Assembly: GCF_027921745.1 (NCBI RefSeq)
Contig: NC_079238.1
Location: 2,666,001 to 2,730,000, forward strand
From: Schizosaccharomyces osmophilus
Lineage: Eukaryota; Ascomycota; Schizosaccharomycetes; Schizosaccharomycetales; Schizosaccharomycetaceae
Length of the DNA stretch: 64,000 nucleotides
Direction of reading: 5' to 3'
Shown here: in pieces, positions 1-11,247 of the stretch
Position numbering within the stretch: position 1 is the stretch's first letter
Layout: the number at the start of each line of letters is the position of its first letter
Translations under genes and position numbers: made by a program
The notes under the pieces: generated by a model
Seen by the model: the letters and a program-made list of their open reading frames with translations, nothing else
What the model was told of the DNA's origin: nothing
Databases searched by the model: none

Positions 1-1543
1 AAACATATCAAGCAAATCTTCCCGGTTAGATCCAGCGTACGCCAAACCTAATCCTAAAATAGCAGTAGCTCGAAGTTTCGTAGATCCTGTTTCAAGATAT
101 TCAGATAAAATAGCTAATGCAGGGTCGGCCTCATTACGAACGGCAACATTAGTTATACCAATTCCCAATAAAGCTCCTGCTTTGACATTTTCCTCCGAAG
201 AGTAAAGATATTTGTCAAGTAAAGAAAGCCCCATATCAACGTTCCATAACTGCAATAATCCGATAGAAGCGGTGGCACTGATCATGCCGGAGTCTTTGTT
301 TTTATAAATCCAAGATGATTTCTCATCGTCAACCAAAACAAGTCGATCATTACTATATCCAGCATTAACAAAAGAATTAACTAAGGTATTAGCTAGATTC
401 TGTTTAGCCGAGTAAACACCAGATGAGCCAAGGCCCGTCCGGGCCACTTCCAAGTGACTTTTAAAAATATCTTCAGGAACTTTAGGATCCATAAGGCTAA
501 GTTCTTTTCCAAGATAATGAAAGTGATCAGACAAATGAATGTTGTTCAAAGCATCATTTAACTCTTCGTCATTCATATCAAAAGGAATTCGTTGTCTTGC
601 TAAAATGTATGCTAACTGCTTTTTTAACAATGGGTCATTTGCTGCCTCGCAATCCTCTCGAATTAACGACATATCATCAAGGCGAATAGCAACATTTAGA
701 GCTTGTGTGAGTTGATTAAATTTTCGATAAATAGCATGAGCTGTTCTAAGCATGGCCACATCTTCAGGAAATGGGAGCAGATTTACACAACTCGTTATGT
801 ATAAGCATACACGAGATGCGTTATCAGCCTCAACGTAAGGGGTAACCTTTTCAATCGCACCTAATTCTTGTAGTAAATCAATGGCATCAGCTTCAGCATT
901 GTGAGTCAAAAAGAAAGGTACAATGAGAAGTGCAAGATCCATAAGGTCATCAGTTGCCAGATCCTTTTCTTGACGCTCAACAAATTCAGCTCCTATTTCA
1001 GCTGCTAGGTGTCGCACATATTCATGACCCCAGACAGAAGGATCACTAGTAACACCATGCAAGCGATATTTTAATGATTCCCGTTTGCTAGGGTCACTAT
1101 ATGACATTCCTAAAACGGAAAGGATATCAGCAAATTGTACTTTCAAAGGCCCCTCGCTCCAAGAGTCGAACGTCTTTGTCAAAGTCGAATAATGGGGTCG
1201 TAAAAACTTAAGGGGCTTAGGAACCGCTGTCATAGAAGATGTAGAGGTTCTAATGATTTCTTTCAATTGTGTAAGAATGGAACTCATTAAGTCTAGATTA
1301 TTTTCTTGAATTCGTTCTACCAGCATATCTAAATCGGTTTTAAGTTGTAAATCTTCTTCCGACTGTAAATAGGTTAGTTTTCTTTCTCAAAAGCTAATAA
1401 TAACTTACCAAATCCACCACATCATTTCTTTCTTTAACAGAACTTGCTTGATCTTTTTCATTAGAAGATGGCGTTTTTACGCTTTCATCTTTTATCATCT
1501 CATCATTACTTTTTGAAGACTTATTGATGTCTTCGGGATTCAT
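1..1543 (-). CDS. rpn1: 26S proteasome regulatory subunit Rpn1 (Mts4), N-terminal part
   Basis: Rpn1 is the large base subunit of the 19S proteasome cap; it docks ubiquitin receptors and shuttle factors. I read a short first exon from an ATG at 1543 down to about 1411 (45 residues, acidic/lysine-rich, starting MNPEDINKSS). An intron of about 48 bp follows, with donor GTAAGT and branch CTAAC, and then an open exon from 1362 to the window edge. The second exon gives about 454 residues of clear Rpn1 sequence, including LKFLRPHYSTLTKTFDSWSE and the start of the proteasome/cyclosome repeats (KAGALLGIGITN, LRATAILGLGLAYAG). About 499 residues are present; the C-terminal half lies left of the window. 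It is transcribed in the same direction as mor2, whose 3' end is 500 bp away. The donor-side exon edge may be off by one or two bases. Confidence 0.93.
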
Positions 1544-2044
1544 CTTTTCTACTTGATTTCTTCACTGACGATGAATAGTAATGTGCAGTCGGCAGGACTG
1601 GCATACCCACAATATTAGGTATATCGAATGCTTGCGAAGATTTCACGCTTACTCACTATTACTATCGTATTATTTTCTGAGTTCATGTAGTGATATTATA
1701 CATCTATTCTCGTTAAGTAAATATTCAATACTATTCCATGTATCGTGTGTAATTTACTTATGCTCTGTTAAAGAATAAAAAGTAAAATGAAACGAAATAG
1801 AACAAACAAAGGCTTTGACAAAACGAATTTAAATACATAAGATTCACGTATTAAGTCTTCTGACTTACCGCCAGCCATAAGACATAAAAATTTAGACAAA
1901 TAAACAAATTGAAAATAAATAAAGGGGTTAAAATATGCATGATGCTTAAAAAACGACTTCCATAATCGACATAGTTTCAATTTCACACAAAAAATAATAG
2001 CGAACATAAATACCATCGATTTTTTTTCTTCTTTGTCTCAGTCT
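1544..2044. other. rpn1 upstream / mor2 3' intergenic region
   Basis: AT-rich spacer between two minus-strand genes. It should hold the mor2 3' UTR and the rpn1 promoter. An 82-codon minus-strand open frame lies here (1768-2016), but it is compositionally poor and resembles no family I know. I see no RNA gene or repeat. Confidence 0.5.
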
Positions 2045-5000
2045 TTAAACAAAAGAATGATTCAAAGAATTATTGCTTTCACCCGCATGAAACATAGTCC
2101 GCAAATGATAATAGTTTTCATGTAATGGTAGCCCATTAGATGGAAATTTTGAATCTGATGTTTCTGGGTCTTCCATATTCCAGTCAGTCAAACCCTTAAA
2201 ATCAGTGGGTTGTCGGAGCTCTTCTAGCGAAGGACGAAAATCTGAGAAATTGTTAATGCGATTTAATGTCGGATAACTTGGGTCACTATCAGAAAAATAA
2301 AGAGGCTTCAATTTTGACATTAGCGATGCTTTATGTGAACGACCTGGAGTACCAGTTGACGAGTCTGTCAATTCATCATTCTCTTCTGATGCAACGTAAT
2401 TTCCAAATACGCTGGATTCATACGGAATCCAACCTTCCCTTTCTCGTTTTAAATTTCCAGAGAGTATGGAGACTATCTGGTCATCGTAGTCATCAGTAGT
2501 ATCGTTGTATACCACTGTGTTATGATCTGACAAATCACTCGACTCAGGTAAATGCTCATCTTTATCATCTGCAAAGAAAGCGTCAAGGCTGTGTAAAGTA
2601 GTTACGAGTTCACCCAAAGAATTCTCTCCAGAAGACCCGCGGCTGTTCGTAGGAATATGTCGAGGATAGTTTGATACCTCTTCAGCATGAAATCGAATTT
2701 CAGGAGTTTTCAAAGAATCACCTGTTTCGGGGCATGTATAAAAGATGGTGTGTACGTTCTTCTTGGTCAATGTTAGTGCATAATCAGCGTTGGGTTCACA
2801 CCAGCCGGTTTCGTCAGGTATTTCACAAAAGTGAGCAAATCTAGCGTCAGTGCTTTTGGTCTTTGGATCAACCATTAGCAGCTTAAACGTCTGCACGTCT
2901 GAAGGCCCTGAAATAGACAATGGCATAGTCAAAAGCTTTAATGCATCCATCACATAATCGGTTGATAACAGTCTGAGTAAAGGAGAAATTAAATTTAATC
3001 CAAGGCCGCTATATGTTTTATCGTCAAAATGCAGCTTTGGTAGTACGTTATCCAAAATCCTCAGTGTAGATTTCCGAATCCATGGCATATTATTTGACAA
3101 AAACATTGAAAGAATGGTTATAATTTCTAAGGCAAAATCTTCAAAAAAGTTAGAGGTTATATATGAGACAGCACATTTTAAAAAGTCATCCGAGCTCCTA
3201 AACTGTCTGTTCATAAACGTTTTTATCAACTCGATTAATTCAATATTCTCATATGAATATGCCAAACTCGTTAATTTCTCACAATAATCATCCAAATTAA
3301 ATGATAGTTTTTCAGGTCTTTCGTACGTTGTCAGCATTGCCGGTAATGAAACTAACAAGCACGTTAAAAGTCTAAAGTCGACATTTCCAACTATATCTTT
3401 ATCTCCGTAAGTCATTAGGAGCATGAATAAGCGCATTGACAACTCAAATGATTTTGTTGATCGAAAACCTCGTAATACTAATAGATGAAGGCCATCAAAC
3501 TGCTCGTACCATGACTTCGGTAAAGAGTCTATTAAGTGTTGAGGGAATTCTGGAAGATGTTCTGTTCTTTTAAGATAGTCATATGTAATTTTCACTGCGT
3601 GTAAAAACTCTTCTTCGTGAACAGTAGTGAGGCATGCCACTGAAGTCCAAAATAATTGAGGATAAAGCATCAGATCAGAAGGCTCCATAGCCCTAACGTA
3701 CGCATTTATAGTGGCAAGTATTTCAACAGAATAAGCGCATAAGTACTTTTCTTGATCGGAAATTGTTCCAACTAATCTGGCTATTAAATTTAATTGAATG
3801 TCAGTATCAAACTTGGGAAGCAGACAACGGAAAACCTGAAATGAATTACAAGCTAGTCGCCTTGAAGGGCATGTTGTAGCCCAGTTCAAGGCTATTTTAC
3901 CCCATATCTGTATCAAATCCGGATAGGTGTTTACTAACACTTCATTGGTTTTGGTAATTAAGTGATCATAGCGAGTAGTCGTGAAGTCTTTCAAACGATC
4001 GATTTTCGTGTTGGCGGAGAATATATTTTCAGAACCCAGCAAGCTAAAATAGTTATCATCAGAATACAACCTCCCTTCCATTGCTTGAACTTTTTCAACA
4101 ATATAGTGAATGATTTGACGGCATTGCTTTTGAACTATTTTAGAATAATGATCCAATTGTATGAAAGCTGCTTGAAGGATTGTAGCTACCTCATTAGCCC
4201 CAATCATAATAGATGGATTAGGGACTATGTCCATTAATAGTAATAAAGCCAATTGGCATGGTGAATAGAATATCGAATCTTTTTCCGAAGGAAAAAGGAT
4301 ATCTAGATCTGCAATGTATGTATGATTTGAATTTTCAATACTGTAGGAAAATATTTCCTGATTTTCGTTGGAAACATTAGTTGAAGATATAAAAGACAAC
4401 AATGTAGCGTACAAGCCCAAAAGCAGTTCGGTTTTTGCAAGGTAAATTGTGATTTGTCGTGTACATTCAACAAACGCAAAAGTTTTTCGATTAAAGCATT
4501 GTTGCATCAAGAAAAATAAAATTACAGTCCAATTTTTCTTATGTCCAGACAAAGCTAAAGACGTCCAAAGTGCTTCAATCTCGTTAGGCAAATCCTTAGT
4601 GTATTTCGTGGTAATTTCGATTAAGCCAATCAATGTGGTGACGGTATAAAATTCAAATGTTTTATTACCGACATCCATTTTGAGCTCCAGGTTTTGTAAC
4701 CAAGGAAGCAAAACGGTAACTAATCCTCGTCGATGAAAATCACCATAGTTAAAATATCTCAAGCATTCGGATGTCAACGCAAAAGAATCCCCGGAAAAAT
4801 CACTAGCAAGTTGAACTGAAAATAAGTACTGAGGTTTTAAATATAGAGCAGGATTACTCGATTCTAAGAAGCTCTTCATTTCCATCATGGCCGTTAACGT
4901 AAAGCTGTTCAGCCGGAATTTTCCTAATAGCTCAAAAGCTTTCAGCCTAACGGATATATTGTTTGCAGAGAGCTTTACTAGACAAAGCGGTAATAACTTT

Positions 5001-8000
5001 GGAATACTTAAATGTCCAACTTCAGTTTGAATGAGCATTTCTGAGAGGGCCAAAAAGAAAAAATCACATATTTGTTGTGGAATTCCTTGTAAAAAACATT
5101 TTTCTATCACTTTTTGAAGTAGTAACTCATAATCGCAGTTTTTTATTAGTAAGGTACACAGGCCCTTTCTAGCAAGGTTAATAATAACTTTGGAAGGAGA
5201 GTGTAAAATGGCCGTATACCAATTCAGTAAAACCTCGACGTCGAAAGAAAATATAGCTTCATCTAGTTCTTGATGAAGCCTAGAAGTGCTCAAAGTTATC
5301 ATAGCTTTAATTGCCAAATATTCAAGGTTCTGTTTAGCTGCTTCAAACGACGCAAGGAGACGATCACGTTCCCTTATATCTTTATGGCTTTCAACTATAT
5401 TAAAACGAATTTCATCTTGATGATTTTTCATGATTTCTTGTGCTGGACCAAAACCGGTCCACTCATCTAAGAGTTTCCAACAAGACACTCGACCAGACAG
5501 TGGCAGAATTTCGAGCCCGTCGTTCAGATTTTGGAATAATATTAGTTTCTCGAGAAGTTGCGCAAAATAGCATTTAATCTTAAATGAACTCACATCAGTT
5601 TGCGTACAAGAAGTTAAAAAGATTTTTAGATCCTTTAAAAACTCAGATATAATTAACAAAGTATCACCTTCCTCTCTAATCGAGTCATGTATCAAAAGGT
5701 GAGAAGTTAGAGCAAAGATATGAGCTATTTCAGACCTCAGTAGGTTATCAGATTTATTGCGTCGTCCGAAGTTTGAGAAGTTTAGATTCCGAAGCAAAAA
5801 CTCCGGTTTCTCCTCCTTTAAAAATGAAATATAAGGCTTTAAAGATTTGACTAGTTGGGGAAATGCATTTATGTTAATACAACCAGTAGCAAACACTACA
5901 GCCTCGCGAATAGGGGAAAATTCGACGAAAATTAATGGGAGTATCATGCTAAAAAGGCTTTCAGCAGAAGTAATCTTCATAGTCTCCTGTAAGCTTCGTA
6001 AATGAGTACCGGACTGAACTGCTGTTAAAGCTCGTCGTAAGTTTGTTTGCGATAAGTCCAGATTAGAGGTATAAGTAATAGTGCAACAAGCAACAATTAA
6101 ATACAACTTCCACTGGACAAGGAGATACTCAGGAAATTCGTTATTTTTCACAGCAATTTTTAAATTAAAATTGGTGTCTGAGGTGTCAATTTTCGAAAGC
6201 AATGTTGATGTTATGCTAGGTAATTTGGTACACACGGTGTTCCTTAATAACGCCATCGTAGTCGGGAACCGTTCAAAGCAAAGTTTTATAAATTTTGGAA
6301 AAACGTTATACCAAATTGATATATCAACCCCACTATTTGAAGTTGCAAGCTTGAGCAACATATCTTTTGTACCGTCGTTTATGAATTTTCGTAAACGTGA
6401 ACGTTCAGCAGCAGTTGGAAGATGACTCTCTACGCTTAGAATAGAAGCGTCACAATCTTTCAATACATCGACGATAGTAGGCTCAGAACAGACTTCTCCA
6501 TCCGTATAGTTATCAGAAGATAACACTAGGTATTCCGTGTTTAATTTTTTCACATCGTTGAGCAAAGCTACTGCAAATTGGCGAATATCAACGGAGGGAG
6601 AAGAAAGATGCAAAACAGCAAGTGATTGAATTTCTTCAATAATCATCCAGCTTTGAGTTTCATCATAATCCTGCTTCCCCATGCTTGTGCTCTCACTGTC
6701 TGAAGCATGACTAGATTTGGTACTTAAATAAGAACTTCGTTTTTCAATTACAGCCTCCTGTTGTTGAATCCAAATTTGTATAACTTCGTGATAAGTACAA
6801 AGTAAGTGCTCTGATCCTTGAACAAGCTTTCTAGATAAACATGAAATTATTGGCTTAGTCTTATTGAGCTTTGATGCAAAATAGAGAAGAGCATTATGAC
6901 ACGAGAGTTGAATGACTTTGTTAGGACAATTTAAGCACTTGATGTATGCATCGATTATTTTTGGTTCAATTTTACCAACTAAACAAGGAAAAATTTTTAA
7001 GGAATTGCTATATAAGCCCAAGTAACCAGCAGAATTTCGTGAGTTATAATAGCGATTGATGTCGTTCGAGAGTTGCAGCGTTAGAAAAAGAGCACTGTTT
7101 GATATATTTTTTATAAACGTTTCCCAGCAAGAACCTGCTGCATTACTCCATAGATCAATAAATTGAAACTCGATAAAATTAAACAATTCTTTAGGGGAGT
7201 TTTTTTGCTTGATATCCTGCAATACATAATACGAGGAACGTATTACGATCATCATTTTCTCACAACCCATGTTCTCATCAAAGACATCCATTAATAGGGG
7301 CTCCAAAATTTCATTTATTATATAGTTCGGATAATGAGGAGCAAGAACTCTTAGGATTTGCGAGAACCCTTCAACTTCATCGACTGTAGCAAATGGGGTA
7401 ACATTAAAAGTCTTTCCTTGTAAAAATATAGGCTTTAAAATGTAGGTGATGGCTTTTAATGTTTCATCCGTAATTTCTTGAAGACGATTAAAACAGACCC
7501 AAAAAACCTTGGCCACGGATTTTAAACCTGTATTTCGAAGTCGTCTATCTTTTATACGAACAAAAGAAGCCTCCAACGTTGGCAACCAGTTTTCTAAAAA
7601 AAACTCTTTCGGGGAAAGGCATAATAACGAACAAAGGAAAGGAAACCATACTTGCCAATATTTGGATTTGGTACATGACTTAAATGCAATGGGATAAAGG
7701 GTGTGTATGGTGCGTACCCAGGCAGGGATATTTACTTCAAAGGTGGCATGTATAATAAGTGGAGAAAGAAGATTTTCAAACAGAAAAGCATGCTCAATCC
7801 GCACTGCTTGATTTGATTTGATGAAAAAAGATGCTAAAGATTCCAGGAATGCGACACATTCCTCCAAGTGTGCTATCGGGTATAAGCGTATGTGAAGATG
7901 TCTCATAGCACGGAGAATATATATAAGATAAGCTTCCCTAACTTCGGTATCCATGTTTGATTTTTCTAGATTTTCGATTTCTTCTATAAATCGATCGGAT

Positions 8001-8626
8001 ACCATGACAAAATTGAAGCGAGAAAGACTTCCCAATAAGTAAGCAAAGCTCTCCCAATTTGCGAGCCTCAAAGAAGAAGAATTGGTCGGAAGATTTTTTG
8101 GATTCAACAACTGATGGAAAATGCATTCTAGTAACGAAGAAACTGTGGTTTCTTCAAGGGTATTATTGGGGAGACTTTCTGTTATTTCGGACAAGGAGCG
8201 GCAAAGGATATAAACAGAGACAAAGTTCTTCCTTTCTGCTACGAGATGTGGAACATTTTTGGAGTTAGTAACACTGACGCGGACTTTTCTCCAATAAAGA
8301 AGCGATTCAATCACGGCCACGGGTTTTTTTATAGCAAGGCCAATTAAAGCTTGAATGCATCTGTCGAATTCTTCATCTTTTCCTTTCCGTAGAAGACGAA
8401 TTGCATCTTGTTCGTTCACTATAAATGAAACTTGACTCGGTTGTGTTTGTTGATTGAATTGATGACGAGAAAGGTAAAATATTTTTTGCTCTGATATCCT
8501 AACGAACTGTGTAAATAGTATATGCAGAGCATAATCAACCGCTGAGTGTTGTTGTTCTTCTTGTGAGGAAGTATTAATTTCCTCCCCATATAAAGGTTCT
8601 TCTTGAGCAGTTTCATTCAAGTTCAT
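2045..8626 (-). CDS. mor2: Furry/Mor2 cell-polarity scaffold protein
   Basis: This 2193-residue single-exon gene encodes the fission yeast Furry (Fry/Tao3/PAG1) family scaffold. In this family the protein binds and supports the NDR kinase Orb6, acting in polarised growth, actin organisation and cell separation at tips and septum. The length fits the family, which is giant and built of HEAT/armadillo-like helical repeats. The MOR2-PAG1 N-terminal region follows a short polar leader. The C-terminal ~250 residues are acidic, serine-rich and probably disordered. The start is the first ATG and is followed by an uninterrupted frame. Identity rests on overall family resemblance, length, and position between rpn1 and the L27 gene, as I recall for S. 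pombe mor2. No breaks are visible. Confidence 0.9.
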   Translation of the reverse strand: MNLNETAQEEPLYGEEINTSSQEEQQHSAVDYALHILFTQFVRISEQKIFYLSRHQFNQQTQPSQVSFIVNEQDAIRLLRKGKDEEFDRCIQALIGLAIKKPVAVIESLLYWRKVRVSVTNSKNVPHLVAERKNFVSVYILCRSLSEITESLPNNTLEETTVSSLLECIFHQLLNPKNLPTNSSSLRLANWESFAYLLGSLSRFNFVMVSDRFIEEIENLEKSNMDTEVREAYLIYILRAMRHLHIRLYPIAHLEECVAFLESLASFFIKSNQAVRIEHAFLFENLLSPLIIHATFEVNIPAWVRTIHTLYPIAFKSCTKSKYWQVWFPFLCSLLCLSPKEFFLENWLPTLEASFVRIKDRRLRNTGLKSVAKVFWVCFNRLQEITDETLKAITYILKPIFLQGKTFNVTPFATVDEVEGFSQILRVLAPHYPNYIINEILEPLLMDVFDENMGCEKMMIVIRSSYYVLQDIKQKNSPKELFNFIEFQFIDLWSNAAGSCWETFIKNISNSALFLTLQLSNDINRYYNSRNSAGYLGLYSNSLKIFPCLVGKIEPKIIDAYIKCLNCPNKVIQLSCHNALLYFASKLNKTKPIISCLSRKLVQGSEHLLCTYHEVIQIWIQQQEAVIEKRSSYLSTKSSHASDSESTSMGKQDYDETQSWMIIEEIQSLAVLHLSSPSVDIRQFAVALLNDVKKLNTEYLVLSSDNYTDGEVCSEPTIVDVLKDCDASILSVESHLPTAAERSRLRKFINDGTKDMLLKLATSNSGVDISIWYNVFPKFIKLCFERFPTTMALLRNTVCTKLPSITSTLLSKIDTSDTNFNLKIAVKNNEFPEYLLVQWKLYLIVACCTITYTSNLDLSQTNLRRALTAVQSGTHLRSLQETMKITSAESLFSMILPLIFVEFSPIREAVVFATGCININAFPQLVKSLKPYISFLKEEKPEFLLRNLNFSNFGRRNKSDNLLRSEIAHIFALTSHLLIHDSIREEGDTLLIISEFLKDLKIFLTSCTQTDVSSFKIKCYFAQLLEKLILFQNLNDGLEILPLSGRVSCWKLLDEWTGFGPAQEIMKNHQDEIRFNIVESHKDIRERDRLLASFEAAKQNLEYLAIKAMITLSTSRLHQELDEAIFSFDVEVLLNWYTAILHSPSKVIINLARKGLCTLLIKNCDYELLLQKVIEKCFLQGIPQQICDFFFLALSEMLIQTEVGHLSIPKLLPLCLVKLSANNISVRLKAFELLGKFRLNSFTLTAMMEMKSFLESSNPALYLKPQYLFSVQLASDFSGDSFALTSECLRYFNYGDFHRRGLVTVLLPWLQNLELKMDVGNKTFEFYTVTTLIGLIEITTKYTKDLPNEIEALWTSLALSGHKKNWTVILFFLMQQCFNRKTFAFVECTRQITIYLAKTELLLGLYATLLSFISSTNVSNENQEIFSYSIENSNHTYIADLDILFPSEKDSIFYSPCQLALLLLMDIVPNPSIMIGANEVATILQAAFIQLDHYSKIVQKQCRQIIHYIVEKVQAMEGRLYSDDNYFSLLGSENIFSANTKIDRLKDFTTTRYDHLITKTNEVLVNTYPDLIQIWGKIALNWATTCPSRRLACNSFQVFRCLLPKFDTDIQLNLIARLVGTISDQEKYLCAYSVEILATINAYVRAMEPSDLMLYPQLFWTSVACLTTVHEEEFLHAVKITYDYLKRTEHLPEFPQHLIDSLPKSWYEQFDGLHLLVLRGFRSTKSFELSMRLFMLLMTYGDKDIVGNVDFRLLTCLLVSLPAMLTTYERPEKLSFNLDDYCEKLTSLAYSYENIELIELIKTFMNRQFRSSDDFLKCAVSYITSNFFEDFALEIITILSMFLSNNMPWIRKSTLRILDNVLPKLHFDDKTYSGLGLNLISPLLRLLSTDYVMDALKLLTMPLSISGPSDVQTFKLLMVDPKTKSTDARFAHFCEIPDETGWCEPNADYALTLTKKNVHTIFYTCPETGDSLKTPEIRFHAEEVSNYPRHIPTNSRGSSGENSLGELVTTLHSLDAFFADDKDEHLPESSDLSDHNTVVYNDTTDDYDDQIVSILSGNLKREREGWIPYESSVFGNYVASEENDELTDSSTGTPGRSHKASLMSKLKPLYFSDSDPSYPTLNRINNFSDFRPSLEELRQPTDFKGLTDWNMEDPETSDSKFPSNGLPLHENYYHLRTMFHAGESNNSLNHSFV

Positions 8627-9517
8627 TCAGCTTATCATTATATATTCTAGGTCTGCCAAGTATATAGCAATTCTAGATCTCAATGCTCAAAAACAGTGTT
8701 GGAATATCCCGCCAATATAAGGAAAAATAATTAAGGTCGGAATCAAAGTGCCTTTCTAGAAAAAAGATTCAATTGTTACACGTTGTTGCATAAGACCCAG
8801 GAATTTAAGTAGAATGTAGCCAAATACCCTGATTTAAATAACCAAACGTTGATGAGTATGTAAACTGTTAACAGAATTTGATTGAAGATGTAGGTGATTA
8901 CCAAAAAGCAGCGTAGAGAGTTGTAGATTTTTTTTAAATCGTTTAAGGAGTTAAGTCAAGTTCATTATAAAGCACGCTACCAAAAATCGGTTAAAAATAA
9001 GAATCGCTTGCTAGCAATGGAGGTTTGATTCTATGTCCGTCAAAGCATGTTTATTACAAAAATACTCGTAGTAGACATGTTGATTTGCTACATTAGCTAC
9101 AGAATGATTACAAACTTGAATCGTACGTTGCAAAATAATGCGTTCAATTTTTAAACGATAAAGGGTGTTTTGTCGAAAACCTCTCTAAACGGTGCCGTTC
9201 ATTAGTAGATGCGATACCATACAACTGACTAGTTATTCAGAGTATGCAATATACAACTTGGTTAATCCACATACAAGTGCGAAAACGAATTTGTCAAAAT
9301 AGCCTGTAGGAAACCAGTTAGCCTAATGAAGGGAAAGAAAGGAGTGTTGAGATTATGTATGCAGAATTGATACAAAAAATGGGTATTTATAGAATATCCA
9401 GAAAAAAACTAAAAATAGAATAAAAAAATTATGAGAAAAGGATTCGGAAACTTATAAAGAGGAGAAGGTCGTACATTGAGCAGACACCAAACCTACTAAC
9501 AATAAAATGAAAAAGAT
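8627..9517. other. mor2 upstream region
   Basis: About 890 bp between the mor2 start and the end of the L27 gene, both on the minus strand. AT-rich and non-coding as far as I can read. It should contain the mor2 promoter and the L27 3' UTR. No tRNA, 5S or recognisable repeat was seen. Confidence 0.5.
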
Positions 9518-9991
9518 TTAAGAAGAAGCAGCGGCCGAGGAGACTTCTGGTACAATAAACTTGTTAACTCTTCGAATAGTTGGTTCTTCCTCTGGTCTAG
9601 GCAAGCTGGTTTGTCGATCAAAAACGATACCAACATACTTCCTGGTGCGGCGAAGGGAGATTTGCTTTTGAAAAAATTTAACGTACCCGGAAACGGTTGC
9701 AAAAATAGTAAAATCACGTCCAAGTTTGGCATTGTCTCCAGGATGGAACTTTGTACCTCTTTGTCGTATCAAAATTTCACCAGCATTCACGTATTGGTTC
9801 TCTGAACGCTTAACACCAAGACGACGGCCAGCTGAATCACCTGAATTCTTTGCAGAACCTCCTCCATGCTTGGCTGATGTTCGAATAGGAGGAAACGTTA
9901 AGGAAAAAGGCATTAGTCTCAAGGGACTTGGACTTTGCCTGCGAAGCAAAGCTGAGGATAACTCATTCATAAACGTCGATTTTCCAATCAT
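9518..9991 (-). CDS. mrp7: Mitochondrial large ribosomal subunit protein bL27m
   Basis: The 157-residue protein belongs to the bL27 family, whose N-terminus reaches the peptidyl-transferase centre of the ribosome. The diagnostic stretch [20 protein letters not shown] is at about residues 39-58, followed by LGVKR and the [11 protein letters not shown] segment typical of L27. The first ~35 residues are rich in Ser, Arg and Leu and poor in acids, as in a mitochondrial presequence ([20 protein letters not shown]). The C-terminal ~60 residues extend beyond bacterial L27, as in fungal mitochondrial homologues (budding yeast Mrp7/MrpL2). The ATG at 9991 is the first in frame. The gene is divergent from lid2. 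The symbol follows the budding yeast name; the fission yeast symbol was not verified. Confidence 0.88.
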   Translation of the reverse strand: MIGKSTFMNELSSALLRRQSPSPLRLMPFSLTFPPIRTSAKHGGGSAKNSGDSAGRRLGVKRSENQYVNAGEILIRQRGTKFHPGDNAKLGRDFTIFATVSGYVKFFQKQISLRRTRKYVGIVFDRQTSLPRPEEEPTIRRVNKFIVPEVSSAAASS

Positions 9992-11247
9992 GGTAAATAA
10001 TGCTTCTTTTCAATCCGGAAGAAACTGGGATTGTGGAGCGGTAAGAACCGGTGTTGTTTCTTTGTCAAATGTCAGATATTTATTCTTTGAAGAAAAAGTC
10101 AAAGCACAAAAAAGGCAAACAACGTCTCAATAGTTATTAATTATTTGAAAGACGGTAAACTTACTCGACAATCGGTTCTGTTTAAAGGCACTTTTACGAA
10201 TGGATTCTGGGACTGTGTATGCACTAACTATCACTCTAGCTCATTATGAAAGGTTAACGATATTTTCAAACGGTCAGTCTCTTGGGCTTTCGCTGCACTA
10301 CACGCAAATTCTCCCTGCTTAAATGTACTACAGAAAACGAGAACAAGCATTCAATCCCGATGAAATCCATGCGCGGTTAAAATCAGTTTCTTTGCTAGCT
10401 AATTTGTATTTCAGCGGTATATAATTTGTTGTTCTTCATTCCTAAGAACGAGGATAGTGAGCTTAAATTATGAATTAAGGAGTTGGACAGCGCTTGTGTA
10501 AAACGAACCAACGAAGCTTACTGTACTCCACTTTCTCTTGGCACATACACTTTCGACTCAAACTGCGTTCAATCATTGATTGAAAAAGCCATGCCATGTC
10601 GATTAGGAAGAAAACCTTACGTTGACGAGCAAAGAGTTTTTTGTCGTTCCCATAATAATGGTCTGGCTTCATCGCCGTTGGTACCTTCATCTGAAGCATG
10701 AAACCTATATGCACTGCAGTGATTATTACTACCATACGCGTATACATCTTAACTTTCTCTAAGATGAAACGATACCAAATTGCAAAAGTAACTTCTTTTT
10801 AGCTATGGAATGAGTTTATGAGCAAAATTATGATACGTGTTTAGTCCATTGAAACGTGCTTCTTGCGTTTCATAAATTACATGGTTTCAGCAGCATTCAT
10901 GATATTTTTTTTAGAGTTCGCGATAAAAGTGTACAGAATTTAGCTGAAACTAAGCTGCTCTCGAAACGACCTTTAAAGTTGGTACCTAAATTCTTCCTCG
11001 TAACCCAAGTTATTGCTACCACCTAAGCAGAACTCCAACAAACGCTTTTCCAAAAAGATACAGTAATGTTCGCGTTTGATTGTATTTATATATTTCTTAG
11101 ATTTATTTTCTTACATCTAAAAGGATTTTAGTGTATAAAGTTTTTGTTAGATTCTTTCGTGTTTTATCAAATTTCCCCAGCAGAAATTGCTTGGAGTTGT
11201 TCTACCTTTTCCTAACATGCCCGATTCTGTGGCACTTATTTAATTCT
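9992..11247. other. Divergent promoter region between mrp7 and lid2
   Basis: About 1.25 kb with no gene I can support. It should contain both promoters and probably a long lid2 leader. Plus-strand frames near 10483-10701 and 9726-10133 look like chance or antisense frames. A frame open upstream of lid2 has no ATG before 11248. Confidence 0.5.

Noticed and set aside
1768-2016. 82-codon minus-strand frame between rpn1 and mor2
   Set aside because: Phe/Leu-rich translation of AT-rich DNA with no recognisable family.
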